Positions 6,932 to 14,976 of a stretch of 64,000 bases of DNA are shown here, in pieces. The DNA is from an uncultured Muribaculaceae bacterium (GTDB lineage: Bacteria; Bacteroidota; Bacteroidia; Bacteroidales; Muribaculaceae): positions 1 through 64,000 of the forward strand of contig CAJTXL010000003.1 in the NCBI GenBank assembly GCA_910583525.1, read 5' to 3'. The notes beneath the pieces were generated by a model. That model saw nothing but the letters and a program-made list of their open reading frames with translations. It was not told where the DNA came from and searched no databases. The position numbers were made by a program, and so were the translations under genes. How positions within the stretch are numbered: the first letter of the stretch is position 1; every line of letters begins with the position of its first letter.

Positions 6932-9913
6932 ATGAAAATATTAACATTCATAGCCGCGGCGACTTTCGCCTGCACGGCATTCGCAACCACACCGAACATC
7001 GAGAAGAAGCATAGAGCCGAAGCGGCGGCTTGGGCCGACTCGGTGTACAACACGCTGTCGACACGCGAACGGGCCGCACAACTCGTATTCCCAAAAATCC
7101 GGCCGACCGAGGGCGAACAGTCGAAAGCCGCAATCAGGCGCTTTGTCAAGACCGAAGGGTGCGGAGGTCTGCTGTTCGAGAAAGGGCCGCTGGCGCAATA
7201 CGCCGAAATGACAAGCTATGCGAAGTCGCTCGCCAAAGTGCCTCTGCTGATGACTTTCGACGGCGAATGGGGGCTGTCGATGCGCATAGACGACAGTCCG
7301 CGCTTTCCGCACAACATGGCTTTGGGGGCTATTACTGACTACCGTCTGCTATATGAGTACGGCGCCGAGATGGCTCGAGAGTGCCGTCTGCTCGGCATAG
7401 ACGTGAACTTCGCCCCCGATGCCGACGTCAATTCAAACCCTAAAAACCCCGTCATAGGCTTCCGCTCGTTCGGCGAAGACCCCTCGCGCGTAGCCAAGGC
7501 CACCGTTGCCTACTCTCTCGGCCTTGAAGACGGCGGCGTGCAGGCTGTGGCGAAGCACTTCCCCGGGCACGGCGACACAGACGTAGACTCGCACAAGGCG
7601 CTCCCGACGGTCAATCATTCGCGTACGGCACTCGACAGCACCGACCTCGTGCCGTTCAAAGAGTTTATCGGTGCCGGATGTTCGGGAATAATGGTCGGGC
7701 ACATCGCCGTACCGGCACTCGACCCATCGGGGACACCGGCCTCGCTGTCGCAGCTCGTTACCGACGGTTTGCTCCGCAAAGAGCTTGGGTTCGACGGCCT
7801 GATATACACCGATGCCCTCGCCATGAAAGGTGCCGTCGACCCTAAAGGGCGCAATGTCTGTGTGGCGGCGCTCATTGCCGGAGCCGACGTTCTGGAGACT
7901 CCTGTAAACGCCCGAAAGGACATCGACGCCATCGTAGCTGCCATAAAAGACGGCACCATAAGCGAAAAAATGCTCGAAGACCGCTGCAAACGGGTTCTTA
8001 GGTACAAATATCATCTGTTGGTGGAAGACCCCAAACCGACACTGCCCTACCCGGAACTTGCCCGTGCAATCAACAGCCCGGAGGCCGAAGCGCTGATTAA
8101 ACGCCTCGCAGCGGCTTCGATAACCGTACTGAAAAACAAAGACGGCATACTGCCTGTCGATGCCGTCGCCGGCTTCCGCGCCGCCGTGGTCAACATAGGA
8201 GCCAAGGCCGACAATGACTTTACATCGACAGTGCGCCTCTATGCCGAAACCGAGCCGCACTACACCATGGGCGAAGATTTTTCGGCAGCCTCTTTGGCAA
8301 AAATCAACGCCAACGACGTGATAATAGCATCGGTCTACAACGACTCGCAGGCATCGCGCCGCAACTTCGCACAACTCGTCAAGGCCGCCAAGAAGCCGGT
8401 TATCGCGGTATTTCTCGTAAACCCTTACAAGATGAAGAAGTTCGGCGCCTCACTCGACGGCACCGATGCCATAATCCTCGCCTACGACAACATAGCGGCC
8501 GAACGTGTAAGCGCGGCAGAAGCCATCTTCGGCGGCATCGCCGTAACGGGACGCCTACCTGTCGATTTGCCCAGCATAGCCCCTCTCGGCACGGGAATAC
8601 AGCTGCCGAAAACGCGCCTGGGCATAAGCTCACCCGTGGCTGAGGGCATGGCACCATGGCTTACCGACAGCATCGACGCTTTGGTAAAAAAAGGCCTTGC
8701 CGACGGCAGTTTCCCGGGCTGTCAGGTTCTTGTGGCAAAAAACGGCAACATCGTCTACGACAAAGCTTTCGGACAGCTATCTTCAGCCAAAGAAAGCCGC
8801 AAGGTCAACAGCGAGACGGCCTACGACCTTGCTTCGGTCTCGAAGGCCACCGGCACACTCGCCGGTATCATGAAAGCCTACGACAAAGGGCTTATAAAAC
8901 TCGACGCAAGCCTGGGCGAACTTATCCCCGAAATCACCGACTCGGCAAAACGCACTATCAGCGTCAAAGAACTGCTATACCACGAAACCGGTATGCCTGC
9001 CGGGCTGAACATGTTCGAGGTAATGTTCGACACGGCGAGTTTCTCCGGCAAACTAATCACCCCACGGCCCGACAAGACACACTCCATCAAGATACAGCGT
9101 CGTGCCTACGGCAACAACCGGGCACGCCTGCGCTCAGACATCCTTGGCCGCACGGCCTCAAAGAAATTCCCTGTCGAGACGGCCCGCGGCATCTTCACCG
9201 GGGCAGCCACGTTCGACACCGTAATGCACCGCATTTACAACGCTCCGCTGCGAAAGTCGAAGTCGTATAACTACTCGTGCCTCAACTTCTGCCTGCTGAT
9301 GGATATAGAGCAACGGCTCACAGGCAAAGCGCACGACGAATTCGTCGCAGCCGAAGTCTTCGGCCCCATCGGTGCCTACCGCTCGGGCTACAGGCCGCAC
9401 ACGGGCATCGGAGCCGACAATGTGGCCTCGACAGAGCACGACACATTCTTGCGCCGGCAGACACTAAAGGGCTACGTCCACGATGAACTGGCCGCATTTT
9501 CGGGCGGAGTGCAGGGCAATGCCGGATTTTTCGGCAGTGCACGCGACGTGGCGAAATATTGCCAGATGCTGCTCAACGGAGGCACGTACGGCGGACACCG
9601 CATTCTCTCGCCGGAAACCACAAAGCTATTCACAAGGTCGAAAAGTCCGACATGCCGCCGCGGCCTGGGCTTCGACAAGCCCGACAAAGAAAACCCCGAC
9701 AATTCGCCTACGTGCGAAGAGGCGTCGGCAGAGGTATTCGGCCATCTCGGGTTCACGGGCACCGTATTCTGGGTCGACCCTGACGAAGACCTCATTTTCG
9801 TTTTCCTGACAAACCGTGTCAACCCGACCCGCGACAATGCGGCTTTCAACCGCCTCAACATACGCCCACGGCTTTTCAGCCTTGTGAACCGAGCACTGCT
9901 CGACAAAGAATAG
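6932..9913 (+). CDS. GH3 (NagZ-like) beta-N-acetylhexosaminidase fused to a class C beta-lactamase-like domain
   Basis: 993 residues with a signal peptide (MKILTFIAAATFACTAFA). Residues about 30-370 form a GH3 barrel with the NagZ signature KHFPGHGDTDVDSH (about 207-220) and the nucleophile region TDALAMKG (about 293). A GH3 middle domain follows to about 560. From about 575 comes a serine-hydrolase domain of the class C beta-lactamase/PBP4* type: SVSK (about 636) is the SxxK motif and HLGFTG near 937 is the third motif. The second motif reads YSC where YxN is usual. The domain pair is known in Bacteroidetes and points to peptidoglycan turnover, with the GH3 part cutting GlcNAc-MurNAc bonds and the second part acting on peptides or esters. 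It is co-transcribed with the 5'-nucleotidase gene. A terminator follows at 9929-9967. Confidence 0.9.
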   Translation: MKILTFIAAATFACTAFATTPNIEKKHRAEAAAWADSVYNTLSTRERAAQLVFPKIRPTEGEQSKAAIRRFVKTEGCGGLLFEKGPLAQYAEMTSYAKSLAKVPLLMTFDGEWGLSMRIDDSPRFPHNMALGAITDYRLLYEYGAEMARECRLLGIDVNFAPDADVNSNPKNPVIGFRSFGEDPSRVAKATVAYSLGLEDGGVQAVAKHFPGHGDTDVDSHKALPTVNHSRTALDSTDLVPFKEFIGAGCSGIMVGHIAVPALDPSGTPASLSQLVTDGLLRKELGFDGLIYTDALAMKGAVDPKGRNVCVAALIAGADVLETPVNARKDIDAIVAAIKDGTISEKMLEDRCKRVLRYKYHLLVEDPKPTLPYPELARAINSPEAEALIKRLAAASITVLKNKDGILPVDAVAGFRAAVVNIGAKADNDFTSTVRLYAETEPHYTMGEDFSAASLAKINANDVIIASVYNDSQASRRNFAQLVKAAKKPVIAVFLVNPYKMKKFGASLDGTDAIILAYDNIAAERVSAAEAIFGGIAVTGRLPVDLPSIAPLGTGIQLPKTRLGISSPVAEGMAPWLTDSIDALVKKGLADGSFPGCQVLVAKNGNIVYDKAFGQLSSAKESRKVNSETAYDLASVSKATGTLAGIMKAYDKGLIKLDASLGELIPEITDSAKRTISVKELLYHETGMPAGLNMFEVMFDTASFSGKLITPRPDKTHSIKIQRRAYGNNRARLRSDILGRTASKKFPVETARGIFTGAATFDTVMHRIYNAPLRKSKSYNYSCLNFCLLMDIEQRLTGKAHDEFVAAEVFGPIGAYRSGYRPHTGIGADNVASTEHDTFLRRQTLKGYVHDELAAFSGGVQGNAGFFGSARDVAKYCQMLLNGGTYGGHRILSPETTKLFTRSKSPTCRRGLGFDKPDKENPDNSPTCEEASAEVFGHLGFTGTVFWVDPDEDLIFVFLTNRVNPTRDNAAFNRLNIRPRLFSLVNRALLDKE

Positions 9914-9928
9914 TCATAAAAAATAAAC

Positions 9929-9967
9929 AACGACCTCGCCACGGCACGGAACCACAGCGAGGTCGTT
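9929..9967. terminator. Bidirectional intrinsic terminator
   Basis: Eleven-base stem (AACGACCTCGC with its exact complement 9957-9967), followed by a short T run in each direction. It lies between the converging GH3 fusion gene and the Rossmann-protein gene and can serve both. Confidence 0.75.
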
Positions 9968-9993
9968 TTCATCGGGGAGAGTAGAGAATGAGA

Positions 9994-10470
9994 TTAGTCT
10001 TCGCTGAACACCTCGCGATGATATTTCGGTTCGACGATTTCCCGGGCGACACGTCCGGCATAATCGCCTTCTGTCGAGACAAATACCCAATCGATGTCGT
10101 CGAGACGACGCAAATCGCTGACAAAGAATGCCTCGGAGTCGGGCGACCCGACAACGATTATACGCGCTACGCCGGCTTCGCGTGCGGCATGCACGGTATC
10201 GACAAAATATTTTAGCGTCAGGTCGTTAGTATAATGGTCCTGAAGGTCGTCGTTATAAGTGAGGACGGCATCATGATAACCGGCAAAGGCCTCCACAACA
10301 CTTTCGTGCTGCGCCAAAGGCAGATGCGTAAGGGTGAGACGGTCGTCTTCAAGCATCACTTTTTCAGGGAAATCCACCATTGCGTTGACGGCAAGCCCTT
10401 CGGCAAGGAGAGCGCCAAGGACATCCCCAAAAACATGGTTGACAGTGCCGGTCAGTGCTATTTCTTTCAT
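9994..10470 (-). CDS. NAD(P)-binding Rossmann-like protein (short, degenerate SDR)
   Basis: 158 residues from ATG 10470 (MKEIALTGTVNHVFGDVLGALLAEG). The opening has the beta-alpha-beta pattern of an extended SDR or NmrA-like protein, but the Gly-rich loop is poor (TGTVNHVFG instead of TGxxGxxG). The middle LTYNDDLQ, the helix FVDTVHAAREAGVARIIVVGSPDSEAF and DDIDWVFVSTEG follow the order of NAD(P)H-binding epimerase-like proteins. It is shorter than a working SDR and lacks a YxxxK pair, so it may bind a nucleotide without SDR catalysis. The frame is open 25 codons further upstream, but M26 has the fold's first strand directly after it. It converges on the GH3 fusion gene. Confidence 0.7.
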   Translation of the reverse strand: MKEIALTGTVNHVFGDVLGALLAEGLAVNAMVDFPEKVMLEDDRLTLTHLPLAQHESVVEAFAGYHDAVLTYNDDLQDHYTNDLTLKYFVDTVHAAREAGVARIIVVGSPDSEAFFVSDLRRLDDIDWVFVSTEGDYAGRVAREIVEPKYHREVFSED

Positions 10471-10575
10471 AATTGAAGCAGTATTTTTTGTTTTCTGAGT
10501 ATAAAACACTCCACAAGCGCCAAGTGTTCGGAGAGATGGCTCCAAAAATAATTTTGGCGTTCACGAAAAAAGTAG

Positions 10576-10583
10576 TAACTTTG
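10576..10583 (+). promoter_or_regulatory. Promoter -7 box (TAACTTTG) of tRNA-Leu
   Basis: Perfect TAnnTTTG box 12 bases upstream of the tRNA, with a TTTGG element about 20 bases further upstream. Confidence 0.75.
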
Positions 10584-10595
10584 CATCATATTCTC

Positions 10596-10677
10596 GCGCA
10601 TGTGGCGTAATTGGTAGCCGCGTTAGACTTAGGATCTAATGTCTCAGGACGTGGGGGTTCGAGTCCCTTCATGCGCA
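10596..10677 (+). tRNA. tRNA-Leu (anticodon UAG)
   Basis: Acceptor stem GCGCATG pairs with CATGCGC. The anticodon stem TTAGA/TCTAA encloses loop CTTAGGA, giving anticodon UAG. A long variable arm (TGTCTCAGGACGT) marks a type II tRNA, as expected for leucine. The T arm contains GGTTCGAGTCC. The 3' CCA is not encoded (ACTA follows the stem). It has its own promoter and terminator. Confidence 0.95.
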
Positions 10678-10684
10678 CTAAAAA

Positions 10685-10718
10685 ACGGTAGATTGCTATA
10701 GCAATCTACCGTTTTTTA
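10685..10718 (+). terminator. Intrinsic terminator after tRNA-Leu
   Basis: A perfect palindrome with 14-base arms (10685-10712), flanked by an A run and followed by six T. It starts 8 bases after the tRNA. Confidence 0.9.
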
Positions 10719-10775
10719 TGAAGTGATTTAAACAGTCCAATCCTAAAAGCCAGTGCATTTTCTGTTCCACGCCCC

Positions 10776-10959
10776 TATCTCGCTACGCTGTAGCGCTTTT
10801 GGCCTATGTAACCGGTTACCCGGGCTGCGCGCCACCACCGGGGCGCTTGCCCGAGCCTATTGTTGTTTACGCCACTCTGTGGCGTTTGCCCCAAATGGGG
10901 CGAATAATTGGGTAGCAATGACACCGACTTTCTTATGCACCGTAATTTCGGCTTGAGCC
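10776..10959 (+). repeat. Multi-hairpin intergenic repeat, family B copy 1
   Basis: Contains in order the hairpins CGCTAC-GCT-GTAGCG, CCCGGGC...GCCCG, ACGCCAC-TCT-GTGGCGT and GCCCC...GGGGC. The core 10839-10901 matches 41221-41283 at 60 of 63 positions, and the differences fall mostly outside the stems. A 36-base module (10924-10959) recurs at 41290-41325 in the opposite orientation. Both copies lie just after an intrinsic terminator. Chance open frames cross the repeat but are not genes. No other content is seen between the tRNA terminator and 10986. Confidence 0.8.
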
Positions 10960-10986
10960 TAAATCACTTCAATGTGCGTAGACAAG

Positions 10987-12438
10987 CTAAGGAATGGAGT
11001 TTAGAACATCGAGCTTGCCGTCGTCGATAATTTTGAGTATCAATTCCCCGAAAAGCGTATTCTGCCATGCAAACCATTCCCGCGTAAATTTGCCGGGGTC
11101 ATCGACATCGAACGATTCGTGGATGAAGCCGGTTCCGGCATCAGTATCAAGCAACATCTTTATGCAGTCTTTTATTTCGGTATCGTCGACGGATGTAAAG
11201 GCTTTCATCATGATACTCATAGGCCACGCCATGCCATAAGCTACATGAGGGCCGCCGATGCCTTCGGCTACTTTCCCTTTGAAAAAATAGGGGTTGCTTT
11301 CGCTCCACACAAAACGTCGGGTGTTGCGGTAAAGGACATCATCGGCATCGACAAGACCCAGGTAAGGCATAGACAAGAGGCTGGGGACATTGGCATCGTC
11401 CATCATATAGTGATTTCCGAACCCGTCGGCCTCAAAGGCATATATAGGCCCGTATACGGGATGCCGGCAGACTGCGTGTTTCTTGAGAGCGGCATCGACC
11501 TCGTCGGCCAGGGCTACGCATCGGGCGGCCATGACATCGTCGCCATTGACCACCGACAAGATTTCGGCGGCCTTGCGCAAGCTCCACACGGCAAAGAAGT
11601 TCGACGGGATAAGGTACTGCAACGAAGTGGCATCGTCCGACGGGCGGAAACTCGACACAATAAGTCCGCAAGCGCTCACCGGAGCACCAAGGCCGTTGTT
11701 GCTCAGTGTGTCGAGGGCACGGTCGGTCTTGCGCATGAATTTATATCGGCCTTGGCCGTCTTTGCGTTGCTGCTCGACAAAAGTGTCGTATATCTTTCTT
11801 ACCGCATCGAGCCAAAGAGCATCGAAAATGCTGCCGTCGCCGGTCTTTTTCCAATAAGCATAGGCCAAGCGTATGGGGTAACACAGCGAGTCTATCTCCC
11901 ATTTGCGCTCGTGCACTTCAGGGAGCATATCGGTGATATCGTCCATCCACCCGGTGGCGGTCGGACCGTCGTTGAACGCATTGGCATAAGGGTCGATGAC
12001 CATACATTTCAATTGTCTCCTTATGACGCCCTCAACCATTTTGCGGAGCGGCTCATCGGTGTTTATGTAGCGCAGATAGGGCCACACCTGCGCCGCCGAA
12101 TCCCTGAGCCACATGGCGTGTATATCGCCGGTATACACGAATGTATCGCTGCACCCCTCTTCATCTTCCCTGTAATGAACCGTAGTATCAAGTGTGTTCG
12201 GGAAACAATTCTCGAACATCCATGCCAGCTTACGGTTGGCAAGCAACGACTTTACGCGCAATATCTCGGCCTCAACCGCTTCCGAACGGAACAGACGCTC
12301 CTTTTCGGGAGGGCGTCGCGAGGACACGTTCGCGACATCAGTATTATCTGATATGCAGACAAAGTTTTCTGAAGCTCCTGCAGAGCTGCAAGCCATCAAA
12401 AATAGGCACAAGAGCATGATTGCCGTAGTGTTCTTCAT
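10987..12438 (-). CDS. GH125 exo-alpha-1,6-mannosidase lipoprotein
   Basis: 483 residues with a lipoprotein signal (LLCLFLMAC, lipid Cys near residue 17). The rest is a full-length GH125 (formerly DUF1237) enzyme: VYTGDIHAMWLRDSAAQVWP (about 101-120) with the substrate-contacting Asp/Arg, then GWMDDITDMLPEVHERKWEIDSLCYP and the late GIGGPHVAYGMAWPMSI. GH125 enzymes remove alpha-1,6-linked mannose from N-glycans or yeast mannan with inversion (family knowledge). The anchor suggests a place at the cell surface or in the periplasm. It is divergent from the GDSL/aldo-keto reductase pair, with separate promoters in the shared spacer. Confidence 0.92.
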   Translation of the reverse strand: MKNTTAIMLLCLFLMACSSAGASENFVCISDNTDVANVSSRRPPEKERLFRSEAVEAEILRVKSLLANRKLAWMFENCFPNTLDTTVHYREDEEGCSDTFVYTGDIHAMWLRDSAAQVWPYLRYINTDEPLRKMVEGVIRRQLKCMVIDPYANAFNDGPTATGWMDDITDMLPEVHERKWEIDSLCYPIRLAYAYWKKTGDGSIFDALWLDAVRKIYDTFVEQQRKDGQGRYKFMRKTDRALDTLSNNGLGAPVSACGLIVSSFRPSDDATSLQYLIPSNFFAVWSLRKAAEILSVVNGDDVMAARCVALADEVDAALKKHAVCRHPVYGPIYAFEADGFGNHYMMDDANVPSLLSMPYLGLVDADDVLYRNTRRFVWSESNPYFFKGKVAEGIGGPHVAYGMAWPMSIMMKAFTSVDDTEIKDCIKMLLDTDAGTGFIHESFDVDDPGKFTREWFAWQNTLFGELILKIIDDGKLDVLNSIP

Positions 12439-12471
12439 TATTTACATAATATATAGGTGTTTGTCAATGCA

Positions 12472-12479
12472 CAAATGTA
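12472..12479 (-). promoter_or_regulatory. Promoter -7 box (TACATTTG) of the GH125 gene
   Basis: TAnnTTTG match on the minus strand, 33 bases upstream of the ATG at 12438. Confidence 0.6.
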
Positions 12480-12523
12480 AGCACTTATACAAAAGAATGA
12501 TATCATGTTATTGTTATTTTTTG

Positions 12524-12531
12524 TAATTTTG
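12524..12531 (+). promoter_or_regulatory. Promoter -7 box (TAATTTTG) of the GDSL esterase gene
   Basis: TAnnTTTG match 21 bases upstream of ATG 12553. It excludes the upstream in-frame start at 12505. Confidence 0.65.
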
Positions 12532-12552
12532 TTGCATAAATCCTACAAAACC

Positions 12553-13938
12553 ATGAACAGACTTAAATACACAGCGATACTGCTACTTGCGGTTGCAACG
12601 GCCGCCAATTGTTTTGCCGAACAGACCGACAAGGGCAAAGCTCTGAGGCTGTCGCTACAGAAACAGGAGCTTCCCTACGGCAAAGACGTCAATTTCGTGA
12701 CAGGAGACAACGCCGCCACTTACAGATATTTCATAGATTTCGCCGCAAAGCACGGCATAGCATACATCATTACCGACAAAACGGCTCTGCCTGACGATGT
12801 TGTTGAATATGGCAAAGGCAAAGGTGTGGGCATCATTACCGGGCAAAAGCACAAGGTGGCCAAGGCGGCTTCGGGCACCATTGCCGCCCAAATGGCCGGT
12901 GAAGTGCAGTGCGAAAGCGGCATACGTGAGCTTCCGTCAGGAATAATGGAGTACAAGAACAACGCCGAATGCCTCGATTTCATCGCAAAGACTCCATGCG
13001 AGTGGGACGAAACCGTGAACCTCGATGCCGACGGGGCCACCGCCATGGCACGGCGCAGTGGTGACGAATGGTATATTGCCGTTATCAACAACAGCGGCAA
13101 GAAGCCGATGACGTTGTCGCTCCCCCTCGATTTTCTGCCCGAAGGCGAGTTCACCGTCATCTCTTTTTCCGACGGAGCCAACGCCGCGCGTCAGAAAGCG
13201 GACTACCGCCGCAACAAAGATTTCAGGACATCGGCCGATGTCCTCGACATCGCTCTTGCGCCTAACGGCGGCTTCTGCGCCAAACTTAGTCCCGGACACA
13301 TACTCAACGTGAAAAACGAATGGGGCATGCGGTATGCCGAAGACAACAAACGCGTCAAAGCCCTGCCGGCATCGCAACGCCGGGTAGTTTTCATCGGCAA
13401 CTCCATCACAGAAGGATGGCCCAAGGCACACCCCGGCTTCTTCACCGACAACGGATTCATAGGCCGCGGCATATCGGGGCAGACTTCATACGAAATCTTC
13501 ACCCGTTTCCGCGCTGATGTCATAGACCTCGCACCTGAAGCTGTGGTAATAAATGCCGGCACCAACGACATTGCCGAAAACGGGCGCAACTACAACGAAG
13601 ACCGTACATTCGGCCACATACAGAGCATGGTGGAACTGGCACTGGTCCATGGCATAAAACCGATACTCGCCACCGTTCTGCCTTCTGCCGGCTTCAGCTG
13701 GAACCGCGAAATCAACGATGCGCCACAACGCATTGCCTCGCTCAACAAACGCCTCAAAGCGTACGCCGACGAAAAGGGGCTGCCGTTCATCGACTATTAT
13801 TCGGCTCTTGTCGAAAAGCCGTCGGAAGCCCTCGACAACAGATACACTAAAGACGGCGTGCATCCCACAGCCGACGGATACACCGTAATGGAAAGCGTGG
13901 CGCTGCCCGTAATAACAAAAGTATTGTCAGATGATTGA
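12553..13938 (+). CDS. GDSL/SGNH esterase fused to a degenerate GH97 scaffold
   Basis: 461 residues with a signal peptide (MNRLKYTAILLLAVATAANCFA). Residues about 145-260 (CEWDETVNLDADG, MARRSGDEWYIAVINNSG, LPLDFLPEGEFTVISFSDG) match the pattern of the GH97 C-terminal beta domain. Residues about 50-105 (ATYRYFIDFAAKHGIAYIIT and VVEYGKGKGVGII) look like remains of the GH97 barrel, but most of the barrel and its catalytic Glu residues are missing. The C-terminal 190 residues form an SGNH hydrolase: FIGNSITEGW (Ser near 283), INAGTNDI, DGVHPTADGY (Asp/His near 435). The working part is therefore probably an esterase that deacylates a glycan. The stop overlaps the next start by eight bases (ATGATTGA), so the two genes are coupled. 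Confidence 0.85.
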   Translation: MNRLKYTAILLLAVATAANCFAEQTDKGKALRLSLQKQELPYGKDVNFVTGDNAATYRYFIDFAAKHGIAYIITDKTALPDDVVEYGKGKGVGIITGQKHKVAKAASGTIAAQMAGEVQCESGIRELPSGIMEYKNNAECLDFIAKTPCEWDETVNLDADGATAMARRSGDEWYIAVINNSGKKPMTLSLPLDFLPEGEFTVISFSDGANAARQKADYRRNKDFRTSADVLDIALAPNGGFCAKLSPGHILNVKNEWGMRYAEDNKRVKALPASQRRVVFIGNSITEGWPKAHPGFFTDNGFIGRGISGQTSYEIFTRFRADVIDLAPEAVVINAGTNDIAENGRNYNEDRTFGHIQSMVELALVHGIKPILATVLPSAGFSWNREINDAPQRIASLNKRLKAYADEKGLPFIDYYSALVEKPSEALDNRYTKDGVHPTADGYTVMESVALPVITKVLSDD

Positions 13939-14932
13939 CCCGATTTACTCTCCGGCCGCCGGACGCTACGAAAGCGGCATGAAATACCGTCGCGCAGGCC
14001 GTAGCGGCATACTTCTTCCTGAAATATCGCTCGGACTATGGCACAACTTCGGCGATGTCAATCCTTTGGCAAATTCGCTAGCGATGGCTCACTATGCCTT
14101 CGACAAGGGGATAACGCATTTCGACCTGGCCAACAACTACGGACCGTCGTACGGCTCGGCCGAAGAAACGTTCGGCATGATAATGAAAAAGTCGTTCGCG
14201 CCATACCGCGACGAACTTTTCATATCGTCGAAAGCCGGTTACGACATGTGGCCCGGGCCCTATGGCAATTGGGGCTCGCGCAAATACCTCATGGCGAGCC
14301 TCGACCAAAGCCTGCGGCGCATGAACCTCGACTATGTGGATTTGTTCTACAGCCACCGTTACGACCCCGAAACGCCGCTTGAAGAGACCCTGCAGGCGCT
14401 TGTCGACATCGTGCGGCAGGGCAAAGCGCTATATGTGGGCATCTCACGATGGCCTCTCGATGCGGCACAAAAGGCTTACGGTTATCTCGAAGCGCACGAC
14501 ATTCACTGTCTTCTCTATCAGGGCCGATATAACATCTTCGACCGCCAGCCACAGGAAGAAGGCATCCTCGAACAAGCGGCGAATAACGGAACCGGCTTCA
14601 TAGGCTTTTCGCCTCTTGCGCAGGGCCTGCTCACCGACCGCTACCTCAACGGCATACCTGAACACTCGCGCATTGCCAACGGCGGCCATCTGAAAAAGGA
14701 AGCCCTAACGCCCGAAACCGTCTCGACAATCGCCGCTCTCGACAAGCTCGCAAAGAAAGGCGGACGTACCCTTGCCGGCATGGCTCTGCAATGGGTGCTT
14801 GCCGACGCCCGTGTAAGTTCGGTAATCGTAGGTGCAAGCTCGGTTGAACAGCTGAGCAAGAACGTCAAGGCTCTCGACGCTCCAGCTCTCAGCCCTGAAG
14901 AACTCGCCGAAATCGACAGCATCACGTGTTGA
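13931..14932 (+). CDS. Aldo-keto reductase (YghZ/Gpr-like, AKR14 type)
   Basis: 333 residues. FDLANNYGPSYGSAEETFG holds the catalytic Tyr, and FISSKAGYDMWPGPYGNWGSRKYL the conserved Lys and the insert typical of YghZ-like L-glyceraldehyde-3-phosphate reductases. LDYVDLFYSHRYDPETPLEETLQAL and GISRWP follow, and the NADP site GASSVEQLSKNVKAL is near the C-terminus. It is a cytosolic NADPH-dependent reductase of small aldehydes or sugars (family knowledge). Translation is coupled to the upstream secreted esterase through an eight-base overlap. There is no evident terminator before the converging ATPase gene. Confidence 0.9.
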   Translation: MIDPIYSPAAGRYESGMKYRRAGRSGILLPEISLGLWHNFGDVNPLANSLAMAHYAFDKGITHFDLANNYGPSYGSAEETFGMIMKKSFAPYRDELFISSKAGYDMWPGPYGNWGSRKYLMASLDQSLRRMNLDYVDLFYSHRYDPETPLEETLQALVDIVRQGKALYVGISRWPLDAAQKAYGYLEAHDIHCLLYQGRYNIFDRQPQEEGILEQAANNGTGFIGFSPLAQGLLTDRYLNGIPEHSRIANGGHLKKEALTPETVSTIAALDKLAKKGGRTLAGMALQWVLADARVSSVIVGASSVEQLSKNVKALDAPALSPEELAEIDSITC

Positions 14933-14976
14933 GCAAGACCAGTAGCCCGTCACGCCCTTTATACGAAATGAAGACG

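Noticed and set aside
10753..10956. Small protein frames across the family B repeats (also 41087-41335)
   Set aside because: The two copies share peptide stretches only because the DNA repeat is shared; frames and ends differ, and the conserved feature is hairpin structure.
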